From positions 1 through 64,000 of the forward strand of contig NZ_LFVY01000003.1 of the NCBI RefSeq assembly GCF_001050155.1: a stretch of DNA of 64,000 bases. Direction: 5' to 3'. A program made the translations under genes and the position numbers. This document shows positions 35,574 to 44,659 of the stretch, piece after piece; position 1 is the first letter of the stretch, and each line of letters starts with the position of its first letter. The notes under the pieces were generated by a model, which was not told the origin of the DNA, ran no database searches, and saw nothing but the letters and a program-made list of their open reading frames with translations. The stretch is from Nitratireductor soli. GTDB taxonomy: Bacteria; Pseudomonadota; Alphaproteobacteria; Rhizobiales; Rhizobiaceae.

Positions 35574-37280
35574 TCACGCCGGCCGACGTCCGGTCACGTA
35601 GTTGACCATGGCGCGCGCGATCTCCCGCTCGCCCATGACAACGGTATTCGCGCCGAGCTTTGTGAGATGTTCCACCCCCGCGTCGGAATGCGCTCTGGCG
35701 ATAATGTCGATCGAAGCACTCGCTTCTCTCGCCTGAAGGACAATTTGCCCGGCCTCGAAGGCATTGGGGATTGCGATAACCAGTCGGCGCGCAGCGGCAA
35801 GATTCGCCGCATGGAGCACATCGGGCGCCGCGGCATTGCCGACGACCGTCTCGATGCCACTTTCTCGGAGCGACGAGACGGCCTTGTCGGCATCCTCGAT
35901 CACGAGCAGCGGTTGTCCGCTTTCCTTCAGCTCTTGTCCGACCAGACTTCCGACCCGACCGAAGCCGACGAGGACGTTGTGCGCCGTCAGCGCCGTCAAC
36001 GGGATGGGAGGGCTATTCGCGTGAATCTTCGATCTTGACCCCTCGTCGCGAGCCGCCGTTCCTTCCTGCTCACGACCCGGCTTCATCCAGTCGATGGCGG
36101 CAAAACACAACGGATTGAGAAGAATAGAAAGAATCGCACCGGCCAGGATCAGGTCTCGCCCCTGCTCCGGCAGCAGATTTAGCCCCACGCCGAGTTCGGC
36201 GAGAATGAAGGAAAACTCGCCGATCTGCGCCAGGCTCGCTGAAATCGTCAGTGCCGTCTCGGCCGAGTGGCGGAAGAGCCTGACGATCAGAAAGGCAATG
36301 ATCGACTTGCCGAGAACGATGATGAACAGCACACCCAGGACGGGAATCGGGTCGCGCATCAGGCTTGTCGGATCGAACAGCATGCCGACGGACACGAAGA
36401 ACAGAACCGCAAAGGCGTCGCGCAGTGGCAGTGATTCCTCGGCCGCGCGATGGCTAAGCTCGGACTCGCTCAAGATCATGCCGGCAAAAAATGCCCCGAG
36501 GGCGAGCGAGACGCCGAAGAGTTTCGCCGCGCCGAAGGCAACGCCAAGTGCAATCGACAAAACGGCAAGGCGAAACAGCTCGCGCGATCCGGTATGCGCG
36601 ATGTAGTGCAGGATCCATGGAATGACCCGTCGCCCGACCAGGAGCATGAAGGCGACGAAGGCAACCACCTTGATGATCGTCAGGCCAAGCACACCCCAAA
36701 TGCCCAGGCCAAAACGGGCTGCAATGGGATCGCTTCCGGCTGCGTCGCTCGTTCCCAAGACACTTGCCAGCGCCGGCAACAGAACGAGAGCGAGAACCAT
36801 CGCGAGATCCTCGACGATCAGCCAGCCGACGGCAATTCGTCCACGCTCGGTGTTGATGAGTCGGCGCTCCTGTAAAGCGCGCAGCAGAACGACCGTACTG
36901 GCGACGGAGAGTGCGAGACCGAACACGAGGCCCGCCCCGATCGACCATCCCAGCCACCAGGCAAGGCCAGCCCCCATAGCGGTCGCCGCCGCAATCTGGG
37001 CAAGCGCTCCTGGTACGGCGATAGCCCGCACCGACAGCAAATCCTTGAGCGAGAAATGCAGCCCCACACCAAACATGAGCAGGATGACGCCGATCTCCGC
37101 GAGTTCCGGTGCTAGGCTCTGATCGGCCACAAACCCGGGCGTGTGCGGACCGACCAATACGCCCGCAACGAGATAACCAACCAGAGGCGGAATGCGTAGC
37201 CGATTTGCGACGGCTCCGAGGACAAAGGCGATGCCGAGTCCGGCGACGATGGTTGCGATCAAGGGTGTGTCATGGGGCAT
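35574..37280 (-). CDS. KefB-like monovalent cation:proton antiporter
   Basis: 568 residues: an N-terminal CPA2-type Na+/H+ exchanger domain (about 1-385; VGYLVAGVLVGPHTPGF, GVILLMFGVGLHFSL, RIAVGWLIVEDLAMV) and a C-terminal TrkA-N/RCK domain (about 415-540; NVLVGFGRVGSLVGQELKES, AAARRLVIAIPNAFEAG). It probably exports K+ or Na+ in exchange for protons, gated by NAD(H) or thiol adducts. It follows the second SecDF gene by about 110 bases on the same strand, with a strong hairpin between. A decayed relative lies next to SecDF module 1 at 5520-5790. Confidence 0.88.
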   Translation of the reverse strand: MPHDTPLIATIVAGLGIAFVLGAVANRLRIPPLVGYLVAGVLVGPHTPGFVADQSLAPELAEIGVILLMFGVGLHFSLKDLLSVRAIAVPGALAQIAAATAMGAGLAWWLGWSIGAGLVFGLALSVASTVVLLRALQERRLINTERGRIAVGWLIVEDLAMVLALVLLPALASVLGTSDAAGSDPIAARFGLGIWGVLGLTIIKVVAFVAFMLLVGRRVIPWILHYIAHTGSRELFRLAVLSIALGVAFGAAKLFGVSLALGAFFAGMILSESELSHRAAEESLPLRDAFAVLFFVSVGMLFDPTSLMRDPIPVLGVLFIIVLGKSIIAFLIVRLFRHSAETALTISASLAQIGEFSFILAELGVGLNLLPEQGRDLILAGAILSILLNPLCFAAIDWMKPGREQEGTAARDEGSRSKIHANSPPIPLTALTAHNVLVGFGRVGSLVGQELKESGQPLLVIEDADKAVSSLRESGIETVVGNAAAPDVLHAANLAAARRLVIAIPNAFEAGQIVLQAREASASIDIIARAHSDAGVEHLTKLGANTVVMGEREIARAMVNYVTGRRPA

Positions 37281-37335
37281 GCTGCAAGAGCCTTCTGAGT
37301 ATTGTTCACTTTGATGCGACTGTGCTGATTTTGCC

Positions 37336-37368
37336 AGTAGCCCGCCCGAACATTTCGGGCGGGCTACT
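37336..37368 (-). terminator. 15-bp perfect hairpin between secDF and kefB-like genes
   Basis: AGTAGCCCGCCCGAA pairs perfectly with TTCGGGCGGGCTACT around a 3-base loop. It lies just after the SecDF stop. The following bases lack a good T-run on the reverse strand, so it may only reduce read-through into the KefB-like gene. Confidence 0.65.
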
Positions 37369-37390
37369 CGTTGTTGGGTTTTGGGGATTG

Positions 37391-39934
37391 TTATCCCTCC
37401 GGCGCCAACTCCGGATCCGTCGCGGCCACCCGTGCGCGCCGCCGCTTGCGCCAGTCGCCGAGGAAGAGAAGGATCGGAGCCGCAATGAACACGGATGAAC
37501 TTGCAGCCACGATGATGCCGAACACCATCGGCACAGCGAAGCTCTTGACTGCGCTGCCGCCCCAGATCGCCATCGGCAGCATGGCGAGAAAGGCCGTGAT
37601 CGACGTATAGAGGCTGCGCGCCAGCGTCTCGTTGATCGATTTGTCGATCATGTCGCGTAGGCTCATTTGCTTGTAGAGGCGCATGTTCTCGCGCATGCGG
37701 TCATAGACGACCACCTTGTCGTTGACCGAATAGCCAACCAGCGTCAGCAGCGCGGCAATCGCCGTGAGGTTGAAATCAATGCCGGTCAAGGCGAAAAAAC
37801 CGACGGTCTTGGTTACATCAAGCACCAGTGTCGCAATGGCGCCCACGGCAAACGGCCATTCGAAACGTGCCCAGATATAGACGAGCATGGCAAGACTCGC
37901 GAAGATAACCGAGAGAATGCCGGCGGTAGCAAGCTCACCGCTCACCTTCGGTCCGACAACCTCGGTCCGCTCGACGGTCGATCCCGGCGCGATCTGCGAG
38001 AGTCTTTCCCTGATCTTTTGCACCCCCGCCGTCTGCGCCTCCTCACCGCCGGGCTGGCGTTCGGCGCGCAAGAGCACGGTCGACGCATTGCCAAACTCCT
38101 GCAAGGCAACCTCGCCAAGACCGAGTCCGTCGAGGCCCGAACGCAACGTCGCAAGATCGGTGGGGCCTTGTGTCACCACCTCCATCTGAATGCCGCCGCG
38201 GAAGTCGACGCCGTAGTTGAGGCCGGGTTTGACGAACAGCCCGATCGAGACGAGCGACAGGATGACGGAGACGGCGATCCCGACGAAGCGGCCCCGCATA
38301 AATCGAATACTGGTACCGTCGGGAATGAGCTTGATGCCGAACGCAGGCTCGATGACGAGCGTCTTCAACCGCCAGCGACCCACGATCGCAGTCATGATGA
38401 CGCGCACGATCGACACGGCTGTGAACATCGAGATCACGATGCCGAGTCCCATGGTGACGGCAAAACCCCGGACCGGTCCGGATCCGAACCAGAACAGGAG
38501 AGCGGTGGCGATCAGCGCCGTGACGTTGGAGTCGACGATCGTCGCATAGGCGCGCTTGAAGCCAGCGTCGAGCGCCGCCAATGCGCCGAGACCTTTGCGC
38601 GTCTCCTCACGGATTCGCTCATTGATGAGCACGTTGGCATCGACCGCGAGGCCGATCCCGAGCACGATACCCGCTATACCCGGAAGGGTGAGGGTGGCGC
38701 CAAGCAGACTGAGCGCCCCAAGAGTCAGCAGGACATTCAGGGTAAGCGCCAGATTTGCCACGAGTCCCCAACGGCCGTAGAGCGCGATCATGAAGGCGAA
38801 GACGAGGCCGAAGCCTATGAGACCTGTCTTCAACCCCTTCTCAATTGCATCGGCGCCGAGATCGGCGCCGACCGTGCGTTCCTCGATCACCGTCAGCGGC
38901 GCCGGAAGCGCGCCCGCGCGCAGCAGGGCCGCGAGGTCCGATGCCTCAGCGACGGAGAAGTTTCCGCTGATCTGGCCCGAGCCCCCTGTGATCGGCTGTT
39001 GGATCACCGGCGCACTCAGCACCTTTCCATCAAGCACGATGGCGAAGGGCCGGCCAACATTTTCCGTCGTGATCTTCGCGAACTGCCGCGCACCCGCGGT
39101 GTCGAAGCGGAACAAAACGATGGGCGCATTCGTCTGCTGATCGAAGCCGGCGCGGGCATCGCTCAGCCGTTCACCGGACAGGGCTACCCGATCCTCTATC
39201 GGGTAGCGTGCCTGCCCGTCGCTCGCCGGCAACAAACTGACGCCCGCCGGCACCCGCCCGGACGGATCGGCCCCGGACAGCATGTGAAAACTGAGCTTCG
39301 CGGTACTTCCAAGCAGCTCCCGGATGCGCGCAGGATCCTGGACGCCGGGCAACTGAACGAGAATGCGGTCGGTCCCAACGCGCTGGATGCTCGGTTCGGC
39401 GACACCGACTTGGTCAATGCGCTGGCGGACAATCTCGAGGCTCTGCTCGGTCGCGGCGTTGACGCGATCCCGCATACCTCCCTCTGTAAGCGTAAGGCGC
39501 ACCTGGCTCCGCCCATCAGGCGTTACCGTCAGATCGGCACCCCCGACCGTGCCAAGCGAAAGGCCGCCGACCGGGTTCGCAAGCTGCCGCAATGTGCCGA
39601 CAGCATCAGCCTGCCGTCCCGGATCCTTCAGCGCGATAACGACGGCGTCTCCTTGACGGCGGATGGATGTGGTCTCGATCCCTGCTTGCCGCAGCTCTTG
39701 CCGCGACTGGCGAACAAGATCCTTCAGGCGCTCCTCAACGAGCGCCTTGGCATTGACCTCGAGCACGAGATGCGATCCGCCGCGAAGGTCGAGTCCAAGC
39801 GTGATCTGCTGTTTTGGAAACCGGCCCGGGAGGGCGCTGAGCTGAGTCGGCGTGAGAAAATTTGGGAGTGCCACGAGCAGGCCGACAAAAACGACGGCAA
39901 GATAGACCGCAAGCAACCAGCGGGAGGTGCGCAT
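37391..39934 (-). CDS. secDF: SecDF fusion protein, module 2
   Basis: 847 residues from the ATG at 39934 (MRTSRWLLAVYLAVVF), co-linear with the module 1 protein. SecD motifs: ITLGLDLRGGSHLVLEV, TDRILVQLPGVQDPARI, GLAVDANVLINERIREE. SecF motifs: YGVDFRGGIQMEV and VGYSVNDKVVVYDRMREN. Twelve membrane segments are expected. It would use the proton gradient to assist Sec-dependent export. The two window copies are clearly diverged, so they are not a recent duplication. A long reading frame on the opposite strand is a high-GC shadow. Confidence 0.92.
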   Translation of the reverse strand: MRTSRWLLAVYLAVVFVGLLVALPNFLTPTQLSALPGRFPKQQITLGLDLRGGSHLVLEVNAKALVEERLKDLVRQSRQELRQAGIETTSIRRQGDAVVIALKDPGRQADAVGTLRQLANPVGGLSLGTVGGADLTVTPDGRSQVRLTLTEGGMRDRVNAATEQSLEIVRQRIDQVGVAEPSIQRVGTDRILVQLPGVQDPARIRELLGSTAKLSFHMLSGADPSGRVPAGVSLLPASDGQARYPIEDRVALSGERLSDARAGFDQQTNAPIVLFRFDTAGARQFAKITTENVGRPFAIVLDGKVLSAPVIQQPITGGSGQISGNFSVAEASDLAALLRAGALPAPLTVIEERTVGADLGADAIEKGLKTGLIGFGLVFAFMIALYGRWGLVANLALTLNVLLTLGALSLLGATLTLPGIAGIVLGIGLAVDANVLINERIREETRKGLGALAALDAGFKRAYATIVDSNVTALIATALLFWFGSGPVRGFAVTMGLGIVISMFTAVSIVRVIMTAIVGRWRLKTLVIEPAFGIKLIPDGTSIRFMRGRFVGIAVSVILSLVSIGLFVKPGLNYGVDFRGGIQMEVVTQGPTDLATLRSGLDGLGLGEVALQEFGNASTVLLRAERQPGGEEAQTAGVQKIRERLSQIAPGSTVERTEVVGPKVSGELATAGILSVIFASLAMLVYIWARFEWPFAVGAIATLVLDVTKTVGFFALTGIDFNLTAIAALLTLVGYSVNDKVVVYDRMRENMRLYKQMSLRDMIDKSINETLARSLYTSITAFLAMLPMAIWGGSAVKSFAVPMVFGIIVAASSSVFIAAPILLFLGDWRKRRRARVAATDPELAPEG

Positions 39935-40044
39935 GATGAGAATCCATGTATCACGGCGCCCGCGCACGGACCCAGTCCGCCGGCGACACCGATCGTGAAT
40001 AGAGGAGTGTTGTGTTGGGGGACGCCGCCAAGCGGCGTCCCGGG

Positions 40045-40476
40045 TCAGACCGCGCGAACCGGCGGTGCGCGCGCGTCAAACCCAAGCGTCGGAGCAATCA
40101 GCTCAATCGCACGCTCGGTCGAGAGAAATTGGGCATGCCCGCTGGGAGCGACGAAAGGAACGTCACTGGGAAGCAATCCAACCGGATCGCCGCCTTTAGG
40201 CTTCGGCGACCCGGCACGCTCCTTGCCTGGAGCGCGCCATTCGAGCATAGCGACGCGCGCAATATCGCGAACGCGAAGGGCAGGATCAGCAGCTCGTGCG
40301 CCTGTAGCGAGCTCTGCATCAGCTCGCAATGGCCCCGCTCCGGCCCGTTGGCCAGGCGCTGAGATCCATTGCAGCGAGGCGAGCACAACCAACAGCATGA
40401 TCGGCAAAAGAAGAGCCCGTACCCTCAAGCCGGTCTTCTCCTTCAAACGATTCCTGCTTTCGCGCGCTTCGGTCAT
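40045..40476 (-). CDS. Small exported protein of unnamed SecDF-linked family, copy 2
   Basis: 143 residues. A single hydrophobic segment (VRALLLPIMLLVVLASLQWI, about 18-37) anchors or exports it; the remainder is predicted periplasmic. It shares VRDIAR, the GDPVGLLPSDVPF block and the C-terminal FDARAPPVRA with the protein at 11779-12201. It stands 110 bases upstream of SecDF module 2, as copy 1 stands 141 bases upstream of module 1. The family and role are unknown to me. Confidence 0.72.
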   Translation of the reverse strand: MTEARESRNRLKEKTGLRVRALLLPIMLLVVLASLQWISAPGQRAGAGPLRADAELATGARAADPALRVRDIARVAMLEWRAPGKERAGSPKPKGGDPVGLLPSDVPFVAPSGHAQFLSTERAIELIAPTLGFDARAPPVRAV

Positions 40477-40630
40477 CCAGTTGCTGTTGTTCGAGTTATT
40501 TCACTTCGATCATCCAACCTAAGTAGTGGAGTTTTCACCCTACCGCCAGAACTTCTCCACGCTGGCCCACGTCCCCATTGATTTCTCGACGGGGTCGTGC
40601 GGGCCTGCTGCCGGTTTTTCGGACACGAGG

Positions 40631-41506
40631 TTAAGCTAACATAGCTCGTTCCTCGAACTCCACGGGGCTCAGGTAGCCCAGTGTCGAGTGCCGGCGCCGC
40701 GGATTGTGGAAGCGCTCGATGTAATCGAACACATCCGCCCTGGCGTCATCCCTCGTCCTGTAGACCTTGCGAGCCGTCCGCTCGGTCTTGAGCGAGGAGA
40801 AGAAGCTCTCCATCGCCGCATTGTCCCAGACATTGCCCGACCGGCTCATCGAGCAGATGATGCCGTGGTCGGCCATCAGGCGCTGGAACTGCTCGCTCGT
40901 ATATTGGCTCCCCTGGTCCGAATGATGCATGAGGCTGTCGGGCCTGCCTCTCCTCCAGATCGCCATGATGAGGGCGTCCGTGACGAGCTGCGCCGTCATC
41001 TCGGCTTTCATCGCCCAGCCGACGACGCGGCGGGCGAACAGGTCGATGACGGCGGCGACATAAAGCCATCCCTCGGCGGTCCACAGATGGGTGAAGTCGG
41101 CCACCCACTTCCGGTTCGGAGCCGATGCCGCGAACGCGCGGTTGAGAAGGTTTTGCGATACCGCTGCCCGCTCTCCTGTATCCTTCGGCAGTCCCCGCCA
41201 GCGTGGTCGCGCCCGCAGGCCGTTCTCCCGCATCAGCCGCTCGATGTGGTGCAGGCCGCACGAGACCCCATCGGCGAGGACATCGTGCCAGACACGGCGT
41301 GCACCATAGGTGCGATCGCTGCTCTTGACGCTGCGGTCGATCGCGCCGAGGAGCGCCTGTCGTGCCGCGACCGTGCGCTGGGAGCCCGGGTGAGCCAGGC
41401 ATGAAAGCCCGACCGCGACACATCCAGCGCTTCGCAGAGCCATGCCGCCGGCCAGATCGAACGTTGCTTTGCAATGAACGCGAACCTCATATCGCGTCCT
41501 TTGCAA
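40631..41506 (-). pseudogene. IS3 orfB transposase, frameshifted
   Basis: The rve-type catalytic core is intact in one frame: NRKWVADFTHLW (first Asp), LMHHSDQGSQYTSEQF (second Asp), GNVWDNAAMESFFSSLKTE (Glu) and RRRHSTLGYLSPVEFE. The N-terminal part (IWPAAWLCEALDVSRSGFHAW) is in another frame, and the switch occurs near 41360. This is one single-base lesion. Confidence 0.8.
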
Positions 41507-41777
41507 AGTAGGCTGCGGTCCTTTTTAGGATGTCACGCTCCGCCTTGAGCTTTGCGACCTCCTTGCGCAGCCGCTCGATCTCGACCTGCTCCGGTTTCAT
41601 CTGCCCGTGACCGGGAAACGCACGCTGCTGGACGGCTGCCAGTTCCCTGACCGATTTGCGCAGCACATTCTCATGGAGATCAAGATCGCGGGCAGCCTGG
41701 GCGACTGACACGCCTCATTCCCGGACCAGTCTCACCGCCTCAAGCTTGAACTCGCCGCTGAACTTCCTTCTCCGCAT
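41487..41777 (-). pseudogene. IS3 orfA, internal TGA
   Basis: The helix-turn-helix/leucine-zipper protein reads MRRRKFSGEFKLEAVRLVRE, then TGA at 41715-41717, then GVSVAQAARDLDLHENVL and IERLRKEVAKLKAERDILKR. One in-frame nonsense codon interrupts an otherwise normal orfA. Confidence 0.8.
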
Positions 41778-41942
41778 TCACAAACTCCGGCTTCGTCAAA
41801 AACATCTTATCTCGGTGTCCAAGAAACCGGCAGCAGGCCAAATCTGATCTCTATGGCCGATATGGGGACGCGTAGCTGCCGTGGGAAATCGCGGCGTCCA
41901 AGGGCGGCTATCCTCAAGCGGCGCCCCGAAACCTACTTTTCC

Positions 41943-42076
41943 CTACTCCCACTCAATCGTGTTGACCAGGCGGAACAGATAGTCCCGATCCTCCATGAGA
42001 TGATCGAGGCTCAACTGCCGCTCGACCGGGGTGCCGTCCTGAACCGAGCCCGTCACGAGCTGGCTCCCCGCCGAAT
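41943..42076 (-). pseudogene. C-terminal fragment of an unrecognised protein
   Basis: On this strand the frame reads SQLVTGSVQDGTPVERQLSL then DHLMEDRDYLFRLVNTIEWE and stops. It looks like the natural C-terminus of a coding gene, but the upstream part (beyond about 42076) does not continue. I cannot name the family. The remainder of 41840-42157 shows nothing else. Confidence 0.35.
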
Positions 42077-42157
42077 GAGAATAATTACCGCCACTTTTAT
42101 ACCCCCTCGATATTCTAGGAACGCGTCGCCCCGGTCGGCACGGTTCGCGACAATCAA

Positions 42158-43063
42158 TTACCCGCCGGCCGTTGCTCTGAACCACTCGTCATTCGTCATC
42201 TTTCCGGCCGCATAGAGATAGTGAGCTTCGAGCCGGTTTCGAGCCTGTTCCCCGCTCGAACCGGAGCCTACGTTGAGGCGAAGCTTTTTTGCCATGGCTG
42301 TCTTCGGTCGAGCCATCGCAGTGAACCTCTCCTTGCCACCCCGCGGATCGGATTCAATGACGACGTCGTAGTCCTCGAACCGCGGGAAACGCGGATCGTG
42401 CGGACACGGTCTGTCTAGCGAACCGCCATAACGTCGGAAACCGCACTCGAATTCTTCGACGACGTCCCTATGCTTTTGTTCGTCATCCATGGGGGCATCG
42501 GCGCGTATTGAGAGCGCCGCACCACAATGAGGGCACCGATATTCTTCGAGTTCAGATTGAAGACCTTCGATTTCGGCCTGGAGCTCGGCAATTGCGGTGC
42601 CATTCGCCAACCGTTCGAGCTCGGCGCGGGGGTGCGCCGATTAGAGATCCGGTCGGACAGCGCGCAGAATCCGGATCGCGGCCTCCATCGCGTCCACTTG
42701 GCTCGTATCGATCGCGAACTTGTCGGCGAGGGACGGGCTGAAATACGAGACATCCTTCTTGGTGACGCCATGCCAGACAGGAATGATCCGGATATCCTGG
42801 TCGACGTCGCGGCTAACCAGGCCGCGAAGCTCGTGCTGCGTCCAGTTCCACGAGATAAAGGCCTGGCTGATCACAACGATACCGAATCGCGCGTTAGCGA
42901 TGCCTCGATCGATCTGCTGCGAAATGCTGTCGCCGAGCTCGAAGGAAAACTCGTCGTACCATACCGCAACGCCCAACCTGCGAAGCGCCTCCGCGAGAGG
43001 CCGAACGAAGGCGTCCTTGTCCGGTGACGCATGGCTGATGAACACGTCCGGTTTGTCGGTCAC
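42158..43063 (-). pseudogene. TIR-domain protein with in-frame stop
   Basis: The first 140 codons encode a TIR domain: DVFISHASPDKDAFVRPLAE, VAVWYDEFSFELGDSISQQI and VVISQAFISWNWTQHELRGL. TIR proteins act as NAD+-degrading or signalling effectors; the catalytic-Glu region ELRGL is present. A TAA at 42641-42643 ends it, but the same frame continues SAHPRAELERLANGTAIAEL, a coiled segment, CPHCGAALSI and a CGFRRYGGSLDRPCPHDP zinc-ribbon-like region to 42158. I therefore read this as one gene of about 301 codons with a nonsense codon. The TIR part alone may still be made. It overlaps the HEPN-like gene by 4 bases. Confidence 0.72.
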
Positions 43064-43974
43064 GCAACGGATTCCTTTTTTGCTTGCGCCAGGAGCTTGT
43101 CTCTGGCCGCAAGGATCTGGTTCTTCACATCATGGGACAACTGAACATTGGCCAGAAGCCAATCGCACACGCCAGCGAGACCAATTGCGTCGCTGGCCCT
43201 GAGCCGGCCGCTTTCCGCATGGACGATGATACGGCGATAGAGCACCGGGTTGTCGGCCGACCAGCCATTGCGCAGCTCACCATGATCATAGTCATCGGGA
43301 GCGAAAGGCAGGTTGTGAGTAAGGGCCGCCTCCCGCACGGCTTCGGTGCCCTTGCGACCGATGAGATCGTAGAACTTGGTGCCGACTCTGCGCAGCACGG
43401 ATTTTGGATGCGCGATGAGCATCTGCCGGAAGGTCTTGTCGTTGGGCGCATCTGCTCGGCGCCCCCAGAACGGCGCGTCGAGAGGGACGCAGAGCTGCCG
43501 CACCGCGAACACCAAGACATCGAGCTTGTGCAGGTCCTCGGGCTGCTGCGAGAAACCGAAGACATTGTACCGATTTTCGGCTTGGCCCAGCCCGTTCAGC
43601 CGTCCCAGAAAATCCTCGACGGACTCGTCGCGCCAACGTTCCATCTGGAGGTCCGACGGGCGCTCGAGCGTCTGCGGGAAGTGGTCCGGGGCCAACGACC
43701 GCACTGTCGCAAAGAGCTTGATGATGTCGTGGCCATATTTACTCCCGTCGTCGGCGAGCTTCGCCGACAGGCCGTTCACGAGCAGGACCGCCTTCAGATG
43801 CTTTTCCAGGGCATGCAGTGCGTTCCAGTAGAAATCGAGGTAGAGGCGATTGAGGAAACACCAACGAGCGACCACGTAGGTCTGGTCGGCGGTCTTCAGG
43901 AACAGCTCCTTGGCAATGTCGTGCTTGATCGCCGCAAACTCGTCAGTCGCCGATGAGAGTGACGTGGAGGTCAT
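43060..43974 (-). CDS. HEPN-like protein paired with TIR gene
   Basis: 304 residues, helical and soluble. The N-terminal region (about 20-95; YLDFYWNALHALEKHLKAVL then KYGHDIIKLFATVRSL) resembles HEPN/MNT-type helical domains, with a conserved Lys and YGHD. The rest, with GFSQQPEDLHKLDVLVFAVR, is unfamiliar. Its ATG overlaps the scpB stop and its stop overlaps the TIR start, each by 4 bases (ATGA), so scpB, this gene and the TIR gene are translationally coupled. A sensor or regulator for the TIR effector is plausible but is inferred from position only. Confidence 0.5.
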   Translation of the reverse strand: MTSTSLSSATDEFAAIKHDIAKELFLKTADQTYVVARWCFLNRLYLDFYWNALHALEKHLKAVLLVNGLSAKLADDGSKYGHDIIKLFATVRSLAPDHFPQTLERPSDLQMERWRDESVEDFLGRLNGLGQAENRYNVFGFSQQPEDLHKLDVLVFAVRQLCVPLDAPFWGRRADAPNDKTFRQMLIAHPKSVLRRVGTKFYDLIGRKGTEAVREAALTHNLPFAPDDYDHGELRNGWSADNPVLYRRIIVHAESGRLRASDAIGLAGVCDWLLANVQLSHDVKNQILAARDKLLAQAKKESVA

Positions 43975-44657
43975 GCCGAGAGGCCCTCCTCGTCAGCTCC
44001 CTCGAAATGATCGGATACCATGCCGAGGCTGGGCATGCTCGCGGTCGTACCCTCGTGTCGATGGAGCAAGCCTGCATCCTCGAGTGCTTCCAGGTCGGGT
44101 AGATCGCGCAGGGTTTCCAGGCTGAAGTGCGATAGAAACGCTTTGGTCGTCACATAGGTGAATGGCGCTCCCGGCGTCGGGCTGCGCGGCCCGGCGGTAA
44201 TCATGTTCTTGTCGCGCAGCGCCCCGATCACATCGCGGGAGGCTTCGCGGCCGATGATGTCGGAAACTCCGCCCCGGGTGATCGGCTGATGATAGGCGAT
44301 CGACACCAGCACCATGAGCTCCGTCTGGGTGAAATCGATATGCCGATCCGGCAGGGCCATCGAAGCGTGAATCGCGTCGGCATAGGCCGGTCGCGTGCGC
44401 ATCTGCCAACCGCCGGCGACGCCGACCACGTCATAGGGCTTGCCCTTGAGGTCGGCGCGGATGTCCTCGATCAAGAGCTCGATACTGGCCTCGCGACCGA
44501 CGATGCGGGCGAGCGCCGGCCGCTCGACCGGCTGCGGTGCGGCGAACAGCACCGCCTCGATGCGGTTCATCCATTCGCGCCAGCGAATCTCGACCGGCAA
44601 CTCGGCGAGTTCAGGATCGAAGGCCAGGCTTCGGGATTGCTTTGCGCGCTTCGCCAT
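43971..44657 (-). CDS. scpB: ScpB-like segregation/condensation protein
   Basis: 228 residues from the ATG at 44657. Two winged-helix domains: ARIVGREASIELLIEDIRAD and VSIAYHQPITRGGVSDIIG, then GAPFTYVTTKAFLSHFSLE and LRDLPDLEALEDAGLL. Chromosomal ScpB bridges SMC-ScpA; plasmid copies of this type accompany DUF1403 genes in rhizobial repABC plasmids and may aid segregation. It starts 2 bases after the DUF1403 stop. A truncated diverged copy is at 1928-2239. Confidence 0.87.
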   Translation of the reverse strand: MAKRAKQSRSLAFDPELAELPVEIRWREWMNRIEAVLFAAPQPVERPALARIVGREASIELLIEDIRADLKGKPYDVVGVAGGWQMRTRPAYADAIHASMALPDRHIDFTQTELMVLVSIAYHQPITRGGVSDIIGREASRDVIGALRDKNMITAGPRSPTPGAPFTYVTTKAFLSHFSLETLRDLPDLEALEDAGLLHRHEGTTASMPSLGMVSDHFEGADEEGLSA

Positions 44658-44659
44658 GG

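Larger units (their letters stand above)
40602..41839 (-). mobile_element. IS3-family insertion sequence, decayed
   Basis: About 1,240 bases bounded by matching ends: GGCCTGCTGCCGGTTTTTCG on the left and, on the reverse strand, GGCCTGCTGCCGGTTTCTTG on the right. It contains orfA and orfB in the usual order on the reverse strand. OrfA has a nonsense codon and orfB a frameshift, so the copy should not move by itself. It separates SecDF module 2 from the plasmid accessory genes. Confidence 0.82.

Noticed and set aside
37336-37368. Strong hairpin as a certain Rho-independent terminator
   Set aside because: The stem is perfect but there is no clear T-run on the reverse strand. I keep it only as a terminator-like structure and do not use it to separate secDF and the kefB-like gene into different transcripts.
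37667-40522. A 951-codon open frame on the + strand
   Set aside because: It lies opposite the SecDF module 2 genes, whose motifs are unmistakable. The + strand frame has shadow-type composition (rich in Asp, Arg, His, Gln) and no recognisable domain, so it is a high-GC artefact.
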